Origin: Colias croceus
Lineage: Eukaryota > Arthropoda > Insecta > Lepidoptera > Pieridae
Direction of reading: 5' to 3'
Assembly (NCBI RefSeq): GCF_905220415.1
Contig: NC_059550.1
Location: forward strand, 2,482,501 to 2,546,500
Length of the DNA: 64,000 bases
The position numbers were made by a program, and so were the translations under genes. The notes beneath the pieces were generated by a model. That model worked only from the letters and a program-made list of their open reading frames with translations. It was not told the origin of the DNA and ran no database searches. Shown in pieces: positions 33,827 through 44,526 of this stretch. Position 1 is the first letter of the stretch, and every line of letters begins with the position of its first letter.

Positions 33827-36800
33827 ATGGAATCTTTCAAATTAATTCCACAAGAAATACTTAATATAATACCAAAATATGATGGTAGTAAAAGTTTATT
33901 AAATTTATTTATATCAAAGAGTGAGTACGTTATAAGAAATTTTAAAGTGGAAGGGAATCGAAATCAGAACGAGTACCTTTTTCATGCGATTACAAGTAGG
34001 CTAGTTAGTAAAGCAGCCAGTCTACTAAGCGAACACCAAGATATTGTGTCTTGGGAGGAGTTAAAAACTCTTCTTTCCCAACATTTCGGTGATACAAGAT
34101 CCGAAGAATGCATAGCGTTAGAGCTAGAATCACTAAAAATAAGAAATGGCGAATCGTATAATCAATTTTGCCAGAGAATTCAAAGTATTAGGAGTAGTCT
34201 AGCAGCTAAAGTCAATAGGCTAACGGACACGGGTATAAAATCCGCGAAAAACATAATTTACGATAACGCCGCATTAAATGTATTTTTGTATAATTTACCG
34301 GAAGATTTAATTAGGATAGTCCGTTTGAAAGGATGTACTAATTTAGAAAATGCCTTAAGCACCGTCACTGAAGAGGTGAACTTCATTAGCCAATATAATG
34401 CAAAAAATAAAATAGTTAAAGGCAACGCGCATAATCAAATGCGTCCAATGCAACCTAACTTTATACCTAACTTTAAACCAATTTCAAATAATAAATTTAA
34501 TCAGCCAGTAGGTAATAATAATTTTAAATTCGGTATTCCTAATCAATCGCAGGGATACAGACCAAATTTTAATCAAAATAAGGGATATAAACCTCCTACA
34601 TTAAATCAATTACCACCGAACCGAAGTTTTGGCCAATTCACCAATCAATTGCGTCCACAAACGAGTAATTTTAATAATAACTTTAAATATGGTATTCCGA
34701 ATACAGGAAATTTTAAATTTGGTATACCTAACCAATTCAAACAGAATCCATTACAAGATTCTGATGTATCTATGCGCACCGCGCCGCCAATAAGACAAAA
34801 TATGCTGAAAGACGAAAGTTATGAAGATGAAGCAAGTTTCTATATAAATCCGCCACCCGAAATGTGCAGGGATAACGAAAATAAATATTATGAGGTTGAA
34901 CTATTAAATTTTAGCGAGGAAAATATTCCCGAAAATGCCTCAGACAACCAAATAAATTTAAACTATTGCAATAGCATCCTTAAATTACCGCATATCGTAA
35001 TACCGGAATTAAATTCACGTTTCTTAATAGACACTGGTAGCGACAGGTCTTTTATTAGCCCCGAAAAGGCAAAACAATTTTATTCTAAGCAAAGATTTTA
35101 TGAACCATTTACGGTAATAAGTACACACGCACAAAGTGTACATTACGAAGTAATAAAAACAAATTTACCTGAAACATTTAAAAGTTCAGATTCACATAAG
35201 TTTTATATATATAATGTAGACAAGAGATACGATGGTCTCGTAGGCTCGGATTTATTAACAAAATTAGAAGCGAAAATTGACATGAAAAACCAAGTTTTAA
35301 TTACTAAAACATCTAAAATTCCAATCGTTTATGTAGAAGATTTTGAAAAGTGTAAACAATTATTAGTTAAAACACCGATTTTACAATCTCCTGATTGTTC
35401 AAAGCCAATTAGGATTAACGCATTAGGCGAACAGGATAATATGTCAATGATCGTAAACGTCGATAAAAATAATCATAGCCCCCGACGTAATTTAAATGTA
35501 CCATTAGATTCAAATAGGAATTTAGAAAATATAAATCAAACTCCAATGGAAATTTCTCCAAATTCAGAGAAAACGAATAGTGTATTATCTATAGGAAGTA
35601 GCACCATAACCGCATCTGAAAAATCAAAAAATGATATTAGTAGTACTATACATTCTGCTGAAGATATAGACACAGAAGGTATACTTATCTTACAAGAAGC
35701 CGTGGACACGAAGCCCAATCAGGTTCTCGTATTTCCCTGGAATAGAAATGAATTATCAGTTAAAATCACAAATAGAATTAGACAAAAAATAATGCAAGTA
35801 CACTTACCTTTAGATAATGTAGACCTTGTTAAACAATTTCTTAAAGAGTATACTAAACCAAAAATAAAATACTTTTTCTTTTTCGAAAATGAAACGCATA
35901 GGAAACAATTTACCGCAGCTACAATTAATCTCTTTAAAAAGGGAACAGTTAAATTTTATGAATGTACAAAACGCGTTATCTATGTTAGTAACGAACAGGA
36001 ACAACGCGAGATAGTTTTAAAATATCATGAAGGTAAAAATAGTCATAGAGGTATTAAAGAAACATTAATTCATTTAAAACGAACATATTATTGGAATAAT
36101 ATGGATCAAACAGTAGCAAGTGTGATAAATTCGTGTGAAATTTGCAAAAGGATGAAATACGACAGAAATCCATTGAAACCCGAATTGCAATTATCACAAA
36201 CGCAGGAATACCCTTTTCAGGAATTATTCATCGACACCTTTACTATAGAGGGAAAGTACTACCTTACTATAGTTGATGCGTTTAGTAAACTAGGTCAAGC
36301 CTTTGAAATTGATACTAGATCAACCCCGGAAGTTGTAAGAGCACTGATAAAATACTTTTCATTATACGGTGTACCATTAAAAATAAGCGCAGACCCAGGC
36401 GCCGAATTCAACAACACTTTATTAAAAGAATTATTAGCATTCTATAAGATTAAAATACATATAGGGACACCGCATAACCCAAATTCGATGGGAATAGTAG
36501 AACGTTTTCATTCAACTATCATAGAGATATATAGAATCGCGAAATATGAACGAAAGATTACCGACGCAGCATCAGTAATGACATATGCAATAATGTCATA
36601 CAACCATACTATACATAGCGCAACGGGATTAACACCATTCGAGGTAGTTTTCGGTCATACAGAGTCAAATGACGCATTTCACGTAGATTTTAATAAACAG
36701 TATACTCAACATTTAGTTAAAGATCATGTTAGAAAAACAAGATACCTTTATAAGTATTTAACAAATAAAATAGTTAATCAAAAGCAGCAAACCATCGATA

Positions 36801-37060
36801 AACGAGGTGGTGAAAAAGAAATCGACATTGATTTGGGCGATACTATATTTATAAAAGGCGTAAATACACGTCGCAGTAAAGATAAACCCCGCTATCAAAA
36901 AGCTCAGGTAGCAGGACCAGTTCATAGGAACGTGGTACCTATCGTTACTCAAAAACGAAAGACTACAGTTCCGATTAAAGATATAAAACGCCCTTCGCAG
37001 GTGTGTACTGCTGGTAGCTCAGGCGATCCTCAGCCAGGCCCTTCACGTGCAGCAGATTAG
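33827..37060 (+). CDS. gag-pol: Gag-protease-integrase polyprotein, RT/RNase H missing
   Basis: The first ATG in the frame, in good context (AAAAATGG), is 33827, giving 1,077 residues; the frame stays open a little upstream from a TTG at 33794. Numbering from this ATG: Gag about 1-345, with Asn/Pro/Phe-rich C-terminal part, three FKFGIPN-like repeats and no zinc knuckle, as is usual in errantiviruses; aspartic protease with LIDTGS at 400-405; a short remnant resembling the RT/RNase H connection (FEKCKQLL at 506-513) fused at about 528 to a segment resembling the end of RNase H; integrase with an HHCC zinc site (H734, H740, C770, C773) and a D,D-35-E triad (D803, D856, E892). No YxDD motif or other RT block is present in any frame. 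Gag and pol are usually separated by a -1 frameshift, but here they lie in one frame. Env overlaps the end. Confidence 0.9.
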   Translation: MESFKLIPQEILNIIPKYDGSKSLLNLFISKSEYVIRNFKVEGNRNQNEYLFHAITSRLVSKAASLLSEHQDIVSWEELKTLLSQHFGDTRSEECIALELESLKIRNGESYNQFCQRIQSIRSSLAAKVNRLTDTGIKSAKNIIYDNAALNVFLYNLPEDLIRIVRLKGCTNLENALSTVTEEVNFISQYNAKNKIVKGNAHNQMRPMQPNFIPNFKPISNNKFNQPVGNNNFKFGIPNQSQGYRPNFNQNKGYKPPTLNQLPPNRSFGQFTNQLRPQTSNFNNNFKYGIPNTGNFKFGIPNQFKQNPLQDSDVSMRTAPPIRQNMLKDESYEDEASFYINPPPEMCRDNENKYYEVELLNFSEENIPENASDNQINLNYCNSILKLPHIVIPELNSRFLIDTGSDRSFISPEKAKQFYSKQRFYEPFTVISTHAQSVHYEVIKTNLPETFKSSDSHKFYIYNVDKRYDGLVGSDLLTKLEAKIDMKNQVLITKTSKIPIVYVEDFEKCKQLLVKTPILQSPDCSKPIRINALGEQDNMSMIVNVDKNNHSPRRNLNVPLDSNRNLENINQTPMEISPNSEKTNSVLSIGSSTITASEKSKNDISSTIHSAEDIDTEGILILQEAVDTKPNQVLVFPWNRNELSVKITNRIRQKIMQVHLPLDNVDLVKQFLKEYTKPKIKYFFFFENETHRKQFTAATINLFKKGTVKFYECTKRVIYVSNEQEQREIVLKYHEGKNSHRGIKETLIHLKRTYYWNNMDQTVASVINSCEICKRMKYDRNPLKPELQLSQTQEYPFQELFIDTFTIEGKYYLTIVDAFSKLGQAFEIDTRSTPEVVRALIKYFSLYGVPLKISADPGAEFNNTLLKELLAFYKIKIHIGTPHNPNSMGIVERFHSTIIEIYRIAKYERKITDAASVMTYAIMSYNHTIHSATGLTPFEVVFGHTESNDAFHVDFNKQYTQHLVKDHVRKTRYLYKYLTNKIVNQKQQTIDKRGGEKEIDIDLGDTIFIKGVNTRRSKDKPRYQKAQVAGPVHRNVVPIVTQKRKTTVPIKDIKRPSQVCTAGSSGDPQPGPSRAAD

Positions 37061-38756
37061 AGACAATCCAGGCCTTCTACCCTTAAAGGAAGGAAATGCC
37101 GTAATTACGTACGACACTTGGATAGTTATTAAGATATTAGATTTAGAACCTATATACGAGGATTTAAAATTAAATTTAAATAATTATATAGAATTAAAGA
37201 AATACGTAAATAGTTGTTTTAATATTAAGAATTTTGATTTAGATTTTAAAGAGGCACAAATTCAAACAGATTTTATAATGAATATTACTATTAATAAATA
37301 TAAGCAATTAGTGCCATCAGTTAGAATAAAACGTGGTTTACTTAATCCAATTGGTTCTTTTATTAAAGCAATTACTGGTAATATGGATAATGACGATGCC
37401 ATAAAATATGAACAGTTAATTAGTAAATTAAATAACAAGCAAAACGCTATGGATTACAAGGTGACTGTCATTACAGAAATGATGGGAAAACTTAACAATA
37501 TTATAAATGTTACAGGAAGCAATTTCATTCAAATTAAAGAAAAACTCGATAAAATCGATATGAATTTAAATAAAACGGAAACATTATTATTAAGTCATAA
37601 GTTAATTCATTTTTATAATATTTTTACACATAATTTTCAAATAATTTATACTAAGTTGAATGAGATTGAAACCGCATTATCTTTTGCAAAAATTAAACTT
37701 TTGCATCAATCAATTATTGATACCGATGAACTTGTGTATATCCTTAAAGAAATAGAAATTACGAATAAATTAGTATATCCTGTAAACTTAGAGAATATTG
37801 TTAAAATAGAGCAAAGTATTGAGCTTAAAGCGTATGTAAAGCAAAATCAGATTAAATTCATAATGCATATACCTTTAATTAATAATGAAACTTATAATTA
37901 CTATAAATTGATACCGTTACCTGTCCATAGTGATGTTGATAACCTTACTTCCGTCATCCTTCCTAAATATCCCTATATCTTAGTGAAAGGATTGAAAATA
38001 AGCATGCTCACGCAGCCCTGTGCAGAACTAGATGAGGCTCGATTCCTATGTCCTGAAACGGAAAGCACACCCCTACTGCAGGACAAATGCATTATAGATC
38101 TATTTCATTTCTCAACAAATATAAGTACATGCCTCTCATTACCTGTTAGCATCGGAGATCTAAAGATTGAATTTTTACAACTGGATCGTTGGCTCGTCTA
38201 CGCTAGAACCGAAATAATTATGTCAAAATTTTGCAACAATGAGGTAAACCATGAGAAAATTCTTGGTACTTACCTAATCACTATAGATAATAATTGCTAT
38301 ATCAAAATACAAGACCACACCTTGAGAAGGAAACAATCTCGAGGGAAGGACATTGTTTCCACCAATATACCGATTGTTAATTTACCACATATAAGGAAAG
38401 CAGCATCAGCCGGTGTAAGAAAACCGTTAAACTTAAAAGAAATCAACCTCACTGATATTCAACTTTTAAACTTACTAATGAAGAAAGGTGAAGTTATGAG
38501 TGAAAGGACAATCAGTGAAAATAGTGAAAATAGTGAAAGTAGTGTTTTAGTTTTTAAAGGTATAAGTTTAGGAAACATAGTTCTAACAATTTTAATTATA
38601 ATTTTAATATGTCTTGTATTCATAGTTTATAGGAAATCATATATGAAGTTAACGCGAAACAGTAATGTTCGAAACCATCCCCATCCCCTTGAGGATAATT
38701 TCGAACGTATGGAGGGAGGAGTTACGCATCCAGAACCCGCTGAATCGATATTTTAA
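37001..38756 (+). CDS. env: Errantivirus envelope protein, main exon
   Basis: Exon 2 begins after the AG at 36999-37000. The 569 codons from the GTG at 37047 are used for numbering, but that GTG is unlikely to be the start: the frame is open upstream to 36987, and the 15 codons before it are hydrophobic, as in a signal peptide. Seen: a furin-type RIKR at 93-96 followed by a Gly/Leu/Ile-rich stretch (GLLNPIGSF) like a fusion peptide; a long Leu/Ile heptad region about 120-240; six cysteines in 325-417; a membrane segment at about 509-527; a 42-residue cytoplasmic tail. This is the layout of insect errantivirus envelopes, related to baculovirus F proteins. The last 12 codons and TAA lie inside the 3' LTR. 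No stop or frameshift interrupts it. Whether it works in entry cannot be told from sequence. Confidence 0.88.
38711..38719 (+). promoter_or_regulatory. Polypurine tract
   Basis: GGAGGGAGG lies directly before the 3' LTR, the expected site for plus-strand priming. It lies within the env coding frame. Confidence 0.8.
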
Positions 38757-39033
38757 CAGTTTACATAAATATTAATACGTGCAAGAATGTATTTACTTTG
38801 TTGCAGTTGTTATGAAATGTAAGGGAATGATTACGGAGAATCGCCCACTCAACCGTCGCGACGACATCCTTAATCGTTCCTAGAAGACTCGATCTTCACA
38901 TCATGGCATTGTCTTAGTCTAAGTTTCATCAGTTACACTTAAGTCATCTCACTGTACAGTCACTAATTAAATATTAATAAAGTAAATTAAATCTTTTTTT
39001 AAAAAGTTATCACACGGTCGCTCAAACTTGACT
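38720..39033 (+). repeat. 3' LTR
   Basis: 314 bp, with no difference seen from the 5' LTR. AATAAA at 38976-38981 is the likely polyadenylation signal. Confidence 0.92.
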
Positions 39034-39037
39034 ACTT
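39034..39037 (+). repeat. Target site duplication, right (ACTT)
   Basis: Matches 33004-33007. Confidence 0.85.
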
Positions 39038-39039
39038 AG

Positions 39040-39590
39040 CAAACAACAGCAAAAAAAAAGTCAACAATAACAATTAGTAACAATAACAGAATACCACGTA
39101 AAATATCAATATAAAATGCAACTTGTATACAAAGCTGACGCACTCGTACAGACGATTGACTCGATTGACAAACGACCACAAGATGGGCGCCGATTATATG
39201 TTTTCCAACTCTATGATTTTTCAACGATCCATTTCATGTACACGAATTGCGTAGGTATTATATTTTTGTGTTATTTTATTTTATTTTTCATTATATTATA
39301 CTAAACAATACTGTTTTTGATTTATAAGCTTAAGATGTTTCATTTTTATATTTTTGGTATTAATGCCGCCATAAAATAAAAATACTATGCACTAAAATTA
39401 TTTTGGCGTTTTAAACATAAAATACGTAATTCGGAACACGACGAAGTGTCACAGAAATCATCCTACGTGAAAAGGACTATAGTCTTCACTTTAATCTATG
39501 CTGTACTACAAGGTATGTAATCTGCAAGTTAGCACAGCACCTAGCTTATTATTTTCCTCTCACCACTATACATAATATAAGAAAAACAAT
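39040..39590. other. Intergenic stretch
   Basis: No supported feature. Confidence 0.5.
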
Positions 39591-39594
39591 CAAA

Positions 39595-39795
39595 CATCAT
39601 CAGCCCATATGTTACTGCTGGGAGTGCTGGGACACGGGCCTTCTATGAGGGTTCAGGCCATAATCCACCACGATGGCCAAGCGGTTTCCTCACGATATTT
39701 TCCTTCATCGTTCAGTGGAGATGTTACAACATTGAGATAAATTGAAAAATCAATTTATTTCCTGCGCACTCGCCTGGTCTCGAAATTCGGTCTAA
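39595..39795 (-). mobile_element. tRNA-derived SINE, family 2, 5'-truncated
   Basis: Reverse of the copy at 44527-44850: CATCATCAGCCCATAT, CACGGGCCTTCTATGAGGGT and GAAAAATCAATTTATTTCCT in order. It breaks off near the B-box (TGGTCTCGAA). Confidence 0.8.
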
Positions 39796-39799
39796 TATC

Positions 39800-40770
39800 A
39801 TACAGCTATGGAATAATACTTGAAGCGATTACAGCATGGCCAGCTCTGTAATACACAGTATAGTAAATTGTTCGCTGCACTCAAATGTATTTTCGCTCGC
39901 TGAAATCGGACTCGATTGAATAAGCAACTGATATCCAATATGGAGATTTGGCCTACACTTCCATTTAATGTCGCGTATAGAATAGGTCACACATCTGCAT
40001 CTACGAAATCGTATATTGAAATTATCACCTGATTCATATGGTTTAGTTCACCTGTGTGGATTTTGGTGTATTGATATTTATAATGTTTTGTATGGCGTAT
40101 TTATTAAGTATTAATGAATATTACAGGAATACCTACTGATTGCGATCTAACTGTGTAATTGGTATTTATTAGAAATTATATTATTGTAATTATATTATTT
40201 GTGGTTATTAGTAGCGTAAAGTATATTGATGATAGCCTTTATTTAATAAGAAAGGAAGAGAATTAGAGAAGAAGTTTTAATTTTGTTTGTCTCCCTACAC
40301 CTGGTTATTATTATGTTCAGAATATGAATAGTAACATTATATAATCATTAATAAAAAAAGGTTTTACAGGAACATCATCATAGTAACACACAATTGAACA
40401 CAAAAAACCTTCAATTAATGTATATTGTTATAGTTGTAACCAAACCAAACAGTAAACAATTTCATCAGCCCGTTTATCGTGAATATCGTATAATTCTTAT
40501 ATTTTATATTTCCTTCGGGATTACATCAATGAAAATATTGTCACATACATGCTTTCCTTTGTTAGTTCCAAACAGGAGTATTCGGAAATTCTATGCTAGA
40601 GGCAGTTGATAATATTACTAATTGATTCTAGGAAAACTGGCGTTACTGTCTTCTTTGAACGAGATAATCCGGGAATATTAAAGGCTTAATACTATTCGGT
40701 TGTTGATCTACATTCTACGCAAATGATTGTTTTGGTTTTAGTTTGTGAAAATCTTTATTATAACAGTATT
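39800..40770. other. Intergenic stretch
   Basis: No supported feature. Confidence 0.5.
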
Positions 40771-40773
40771 TCT

Positions 40774-40866
40774 AAACACTTGTCTTTAACACTTTTGAAT
40801 GTGTTCGTTAATTTGTCTTTAACACTTTTGAAACACTTGTCTTTAACACTTTTGAATGTGTTCGTT
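40774..40866 (+). repeat. Minisatellite, about three units
   Basis: TTGTCTTTAACACTTTTGAA occurs three times, alternating with the spacer TGTGTTCGTTAA or ACAC. Units are near-identical. Confidence 0.85.
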
Positions 40867-40869
40867 GTA

Positions 40870-41485
40870 TATTTGTTAGGAAATTACAAAGGCTACGATT
40901 TTATTTTCGTCCCTTTTGGGATTGAATAGTTAAAATGTATGTAGATTTTTTATAGTTTCAAATATACATAAATAGTAATAACGTTACTTTCAATGTAATT
41001 TCGCTATTCTTATAATATATTGCGCAAACACTTCTTACACACTTTTATTAATATGAAAGATCTGTAGTAAAAGATGTACGTGATTCGATAAAGTCCTCAA
41101 CGATCAAAGATGCCAAATATAGTCTAAAATAATTCATTAAATAATTTTTCTATACGTATGGCAACAAAAGATAAATACTCATACCGATTTATTAACTCCA
41201 TAGCATTACTCAGCAGCATTTAACTAATATTAATGAATGATATTATCATTTAATTACCAATACACCAAACCGTATTGAGGTTTTCACTAAACGGTTAGTA
41301 TGAAAAGCTCATTGTTATAATATTTGGCTTTAAAATCTAATAACCGCTTAAATGCATTTGATTCAACGTTGTTTAATTCGTGATTATTGAAAGCGTTTGT
41401 TTGTGAACAATGGCTTTTACACGAAGATGAAAATAAAAAAAATATAAAAGTGTGTAGTGTCATTTACAATTACATCTTATTATGA
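40870..41485. other. Intergenic stretch
   Basis: No supported feature. Confidence 0.5.
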
Positions 41486-41486
41486 A

Positions 41487-41595
41487 CTAGCTGTTCGACC
41501 TGACGCCGCTTCGGTAAAAATTTTAAAGGTTTATAGAAGTTTAGTGTACACTATACATTCTCTTACCAAGAGTAGTCAGTAGATAAGTTTTATAA
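41487..41595 (-). mobile_element. Helitron-like terminus, diverged
   Basis: CTAG after A, then CTGTTCGACCTGACGCCGCT resembles a decayed hairpin end. The far end is not found. Confidence 0.4.
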
Positions 41596-41597
41596 AA

Positions 41598-41848
41598 CCG
41601 GCCAAGTGCGAGTCAGACTCGCGCTCCAAATGCTCCGTACAATACTTTTTTTATTATGTTGTTTAAATTTATGCTTTTAGCAATTTTTCCTTTATCTCTG
41701 CCATAATGACTGCTTTTTACCAAATACGGGAACTATGCTGTAGATTTTGATTCCCTTGCAAATGTCGAAATTTGCAGACAGCCGGATAACAAAGTGATCC
41801 TATATGGGTCTCGTTTTTTTCCTTTTGAGGTAGGAACCCTAAAAATGA
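41598..41848 (+). repeat. Dispersed repeat (ACCGGCCAAGTGCGAGTC type)
   Basis: Starts AAAACCGGCCAAGTGCGAGT and ends TTTTGAGGTAGGAACCCTAA. The ACAAAGTGATCCTATATGGG core and these ends are a common lepidopteran interspersed repeat, probably a non-LTR tail or MITE. Confidence 0.6.
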
Positions 41849-42163
41849 TTAAGATGTCCTTGATATAAATGGTGCAATTTATATGACGTTATTTTGTATA
41901 TTTTAGATGTACTCTTCATGTTGATTTGGATAACCTTATAATAAATTTATTAGATAACGTAGCTGGATATTTGTTACAATTAAATCTTTTAAGTAAATGG
42001 TCTTTAAAGATGTTGAAAATTGTAATACAATAATGTTTGGAATACATATTTTGCCTAGATTAATATATTAATTCAATTTTAGCCCGCTATGTCCACTTCA
42101 GCTGTAGAAGCTGGATTGAGTTTATGGAAGTATAAGGAAATATTTCATACAGCTTTGTTAAGC

Positions 42164-42200
42164 GACTTCAAAAAAAGAGGAGGTTATCAATTCGGTATGT
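42164..42200 (+). repeat. Fragment of the GACTTC...TTATCAATTCGG repeat
   Basis: GCGACTTCAAAAAAAGAGGA followed by GGTTATCAATTCGGT is the reverse of the end of 24540-24808. Confidence 0.55.
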
Positions 42201-42209
42201 TTTTTTTTC

Positions 42210-42930
42210 TTATTACTTTTTATTATAGTATACTGTTCAATTACAAAATCTATAACTACGTTGCTGTTAAGTACCTATTGTATAGGAAATAATTGGCATG
42301 TTCCTAGATCAAAGAAACTATTTTCTCGGTATTAATACAGAATTATTATAATACGGAACCAAACAGCAAATATTAATTAATACGGAACCAAACTTCTATT
42401 AACGGCTCTATTTTAATTAACCACACGAAAGCTCCCGATGATCTACACTAACAAATAATTTCAAAATGTATCGATTTGTTAAAAAACTAATTAATGTATT
42501 GGATACAACAGTCTACATCGTATTTTAACTATTTTTTATTTTACCTATAAAAATATATATAAAAATGTGTACCAGATACCGGGGAACTGACTCTCAATCT
42601 ATACCCACGATTACAGGATAATCTTAAAACACACTACAATCAAATTACATAAAATACAGAATACCAAAATAGCATTCAATACAAAGAGACAGACAAAAGG
42701 GTAGGGCGTACAAAGAGTGGACCATCGTTTATGCGAGTCAGACGCAGACCAAAACATCAACATATAAATTTCCAAAAGGATCCCTTCACTATTGTCCGTC
42801 GAGATATAAATTATAACGACTCTTCACAGGGTTTATAATTGAAGATGTATTCAATATTTCCGTAATTGCTTCGGCTTGAAGGAAAAAGGCAGAAAGATAT
42901 AGAACAAATTTATAGGTACCTATAAAGAAC
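42210..42930. other. Intergenic stretch
   Basis: No supported feature. Confidence 0.5.
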
Positions 42931-42932
42931 AA

Positions 42933-43135
42933 CTAGCTTTCCGCCCGTGGCTTCGCCCGCTTTGTCTAATACCTAATAAATTATATACTAAAACCTTCAT
43001 CGAGAAAAAATCTATGTATTTAAAAAACTGCATCAAAATTCGTTGCGTAGTTTTAAAGATTTAAGCAATCATAGCGACATAGGGATATAGGAACAGATGG
43101 AACAGACATATTGACTTTGTTTTATACTAAGTATG
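42933..43135 (-). mobile_element. Helitron-like element, family B
   Basis: A before CTAG, hairpin GCCCGTGGCTTCGCCCGC, then the full family B body to TTGTTTTATACTAAGTATGT. Confidence 0.8.
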
Positions 43136-43340
43136 TAGTGAAGATATAAGTAGGTATACACTATACACGTGCTTCGCTTCAGTAAGCTAACACGTTCCTT
43201 ATACTTTGTAAGATAATACTAAAACTATATTACAGTCTGGCATGTAAAATTTGTTCAGGCAATACTACGACCTAGGATTACATCTACCTACGTGATTATA
43301 AACTTTTAATATCACTACTACGAGTTACTACACTACACTA

Positions 43341-43493
43341 CGGTTACGAGGAAGGAATCCCAAGCGGTGGTCTGACCAGATTTTGGAACACATGGACCTA
43401 CCGATGAATAAGGCGCTACATCTGGCCACAGATCGGACTCGATGGCGTCAATTAACTAACAACCCTGGTGGTAGGACTCTCGATCCTCAGTAA
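43341..43493 (+). pseudogene. LINE reverse transcriptase ORF, C-terminal remnant
   Basis: An open frame of 50 codons ending TAA at 43491, without its own start. It reads as the C-terminal tail of an arthropod non-LTR retrotransposon ORF2: RGRNPKRWSDQIL, then a helical LATDRTRWRQL stretch, ending shortly after GRTLDPQ. The Arg-Trp-Ser-Asp signature and DRTRW motif are typical of that tail. The catalytic RT and endonuclease domains are absent, a normal result of incomplete reverse transcription. Confidence 0.7.
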
Positions 43494-43628
43494 TGAGGGA
43501 ACGACTAAAGACAGAGAATCTGTATCAATACTAATGTAATAATTTAAGTTCATATAAGTAAAAATATACCTAAGAATCATAATATCAAGTATAACGACAT
43601 ATTACAATCAAAACTTTACTACTAAACC

Positions 43629-43942
43629 GCGTCACACACGGTGAAGATACTATAATATTTTATGTTAAGATTCTCTAATATAAAACGTTATAGTATCTTA
43701 AGGTAGTAAGACCTAAGATCTTAGTGGTAGGTACCCCTGTAGAACCGCCATCCTGTTACAAATTACCCGAAATTTTGTGGGTCATTTGTAACAAGATGGC
43801 AGTTCTACAGGGGTCTTAGTACGCAATGACAAAAAAAAAATGATGGTAAGAACGCTGATACCGGATACCATAAGATACTATAACGTTTTATATTAGAGAA
43901 TCTTAACATAAAATATTATAGTATCTTCACCGTGTGTGACGC
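43629..43942. mobile_element. MITE, about 314 bp, containing a second hairpin
   Basis: Outer arms start GCGTCACACACGGTGAAGAT and run about 70 bp, inverted at 43870-43942. Inside lies another inverted repeat, CCCCTGTAGAACCGCCATC near 43734 pairing with the segment ending CAGGGG near 43815, with TTACAAAT/ATTTGTAA in its stem. The inner repeat may be a separate insertion. Confidence 0.75.
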
Positions 43943-43949
43943 GCTTAAA

Positions 43950-44522
43950 TAATAATTTCTATCGTTTACTGTTCACATTAACCATTCCATTTTTCTATGC
44001 TTCAGTCAGTGCTACGTCTATTTAAATCAAATTTATAAGTACATACAGGTGGAAATAAAAGCTTCATTTTCCATTAACTTCCTTTGTTTATCAATAAACA
44101 CAACCGCCCTTTCTAATGTATTAAATTAAAAAATAATCATTTCTTTGTGAAATAAATTATTCCAATATAATCGTATCGTCCATTAGTGCTAAGGAAAAAG
44201 AAAGATTTTAAATATAATTACGCTTCATCTAGCCACAAACACAAATTTCCTGTAATGTCGAGAACGAAATTAATTGCTTCTATTTTTAGAGTATGACTAC
44301 TCTATCGTATAATAAGTACATAAAATAATAATTAATAAGCTTATATTTTATAAAATTTTGAACTTAAGCAATCTTTAAGAAAGTAAATCGTTTACCTCGT
44401 CACCAAAATTAATGAAAGTAGAAAGCTTGTTGAAACATGTTGAAACGTAAAGGAATTTTATCATAATATGTAGGTACTACAAATACCCTCCAAATAATAA
44501 ATAGTAGGTAAGAATATTATGA
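43950..44522. other. Intergenic stretch
   Basis: No supported feature. Confidence 0.5.
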
Positions 44523-44526
44523 TAGA

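Larger units (their letters stand above)
33008..39033 (+). mobile_element. Errantivirus-type LTR retroelement, young, lacking RT and RNase H
   Basis: A 6,026-bp element with two 314-bp LTRs (33008-33321 and 38720-39033) that read as identical base for base. The LTRs begin AGT and end ACT. The order is 5' LTR, tRNA-Ser primer site, leader with a tandem repeat, fused gag-protease-integrase frame, env frame whose stop lies in the 3' LTR, polypurine tract, 3' LTR. The length falls short of a typical 7-7.5 kb errantivirus by about the size of RT plus RNase H, and neither domain is found. Both frames are intact, so the copy is recent. It must have been copied by enzymes supplied from a complete relative. 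Confidence 0.92.

Noticed and set aside
35330..35345. YVED in the polyprotein as an RT active-site remnant (YxDD)
   Set aside because: Only one of the paired aspartates is present and the surrounding RT blocks are absent, so it cannot be called a catalytic motif.
37047..37049. GTG as the env start codon
   Set aside because: Non-ATG start without support. The frame is open upstream and a phase-matched splice acceptor explains it better.
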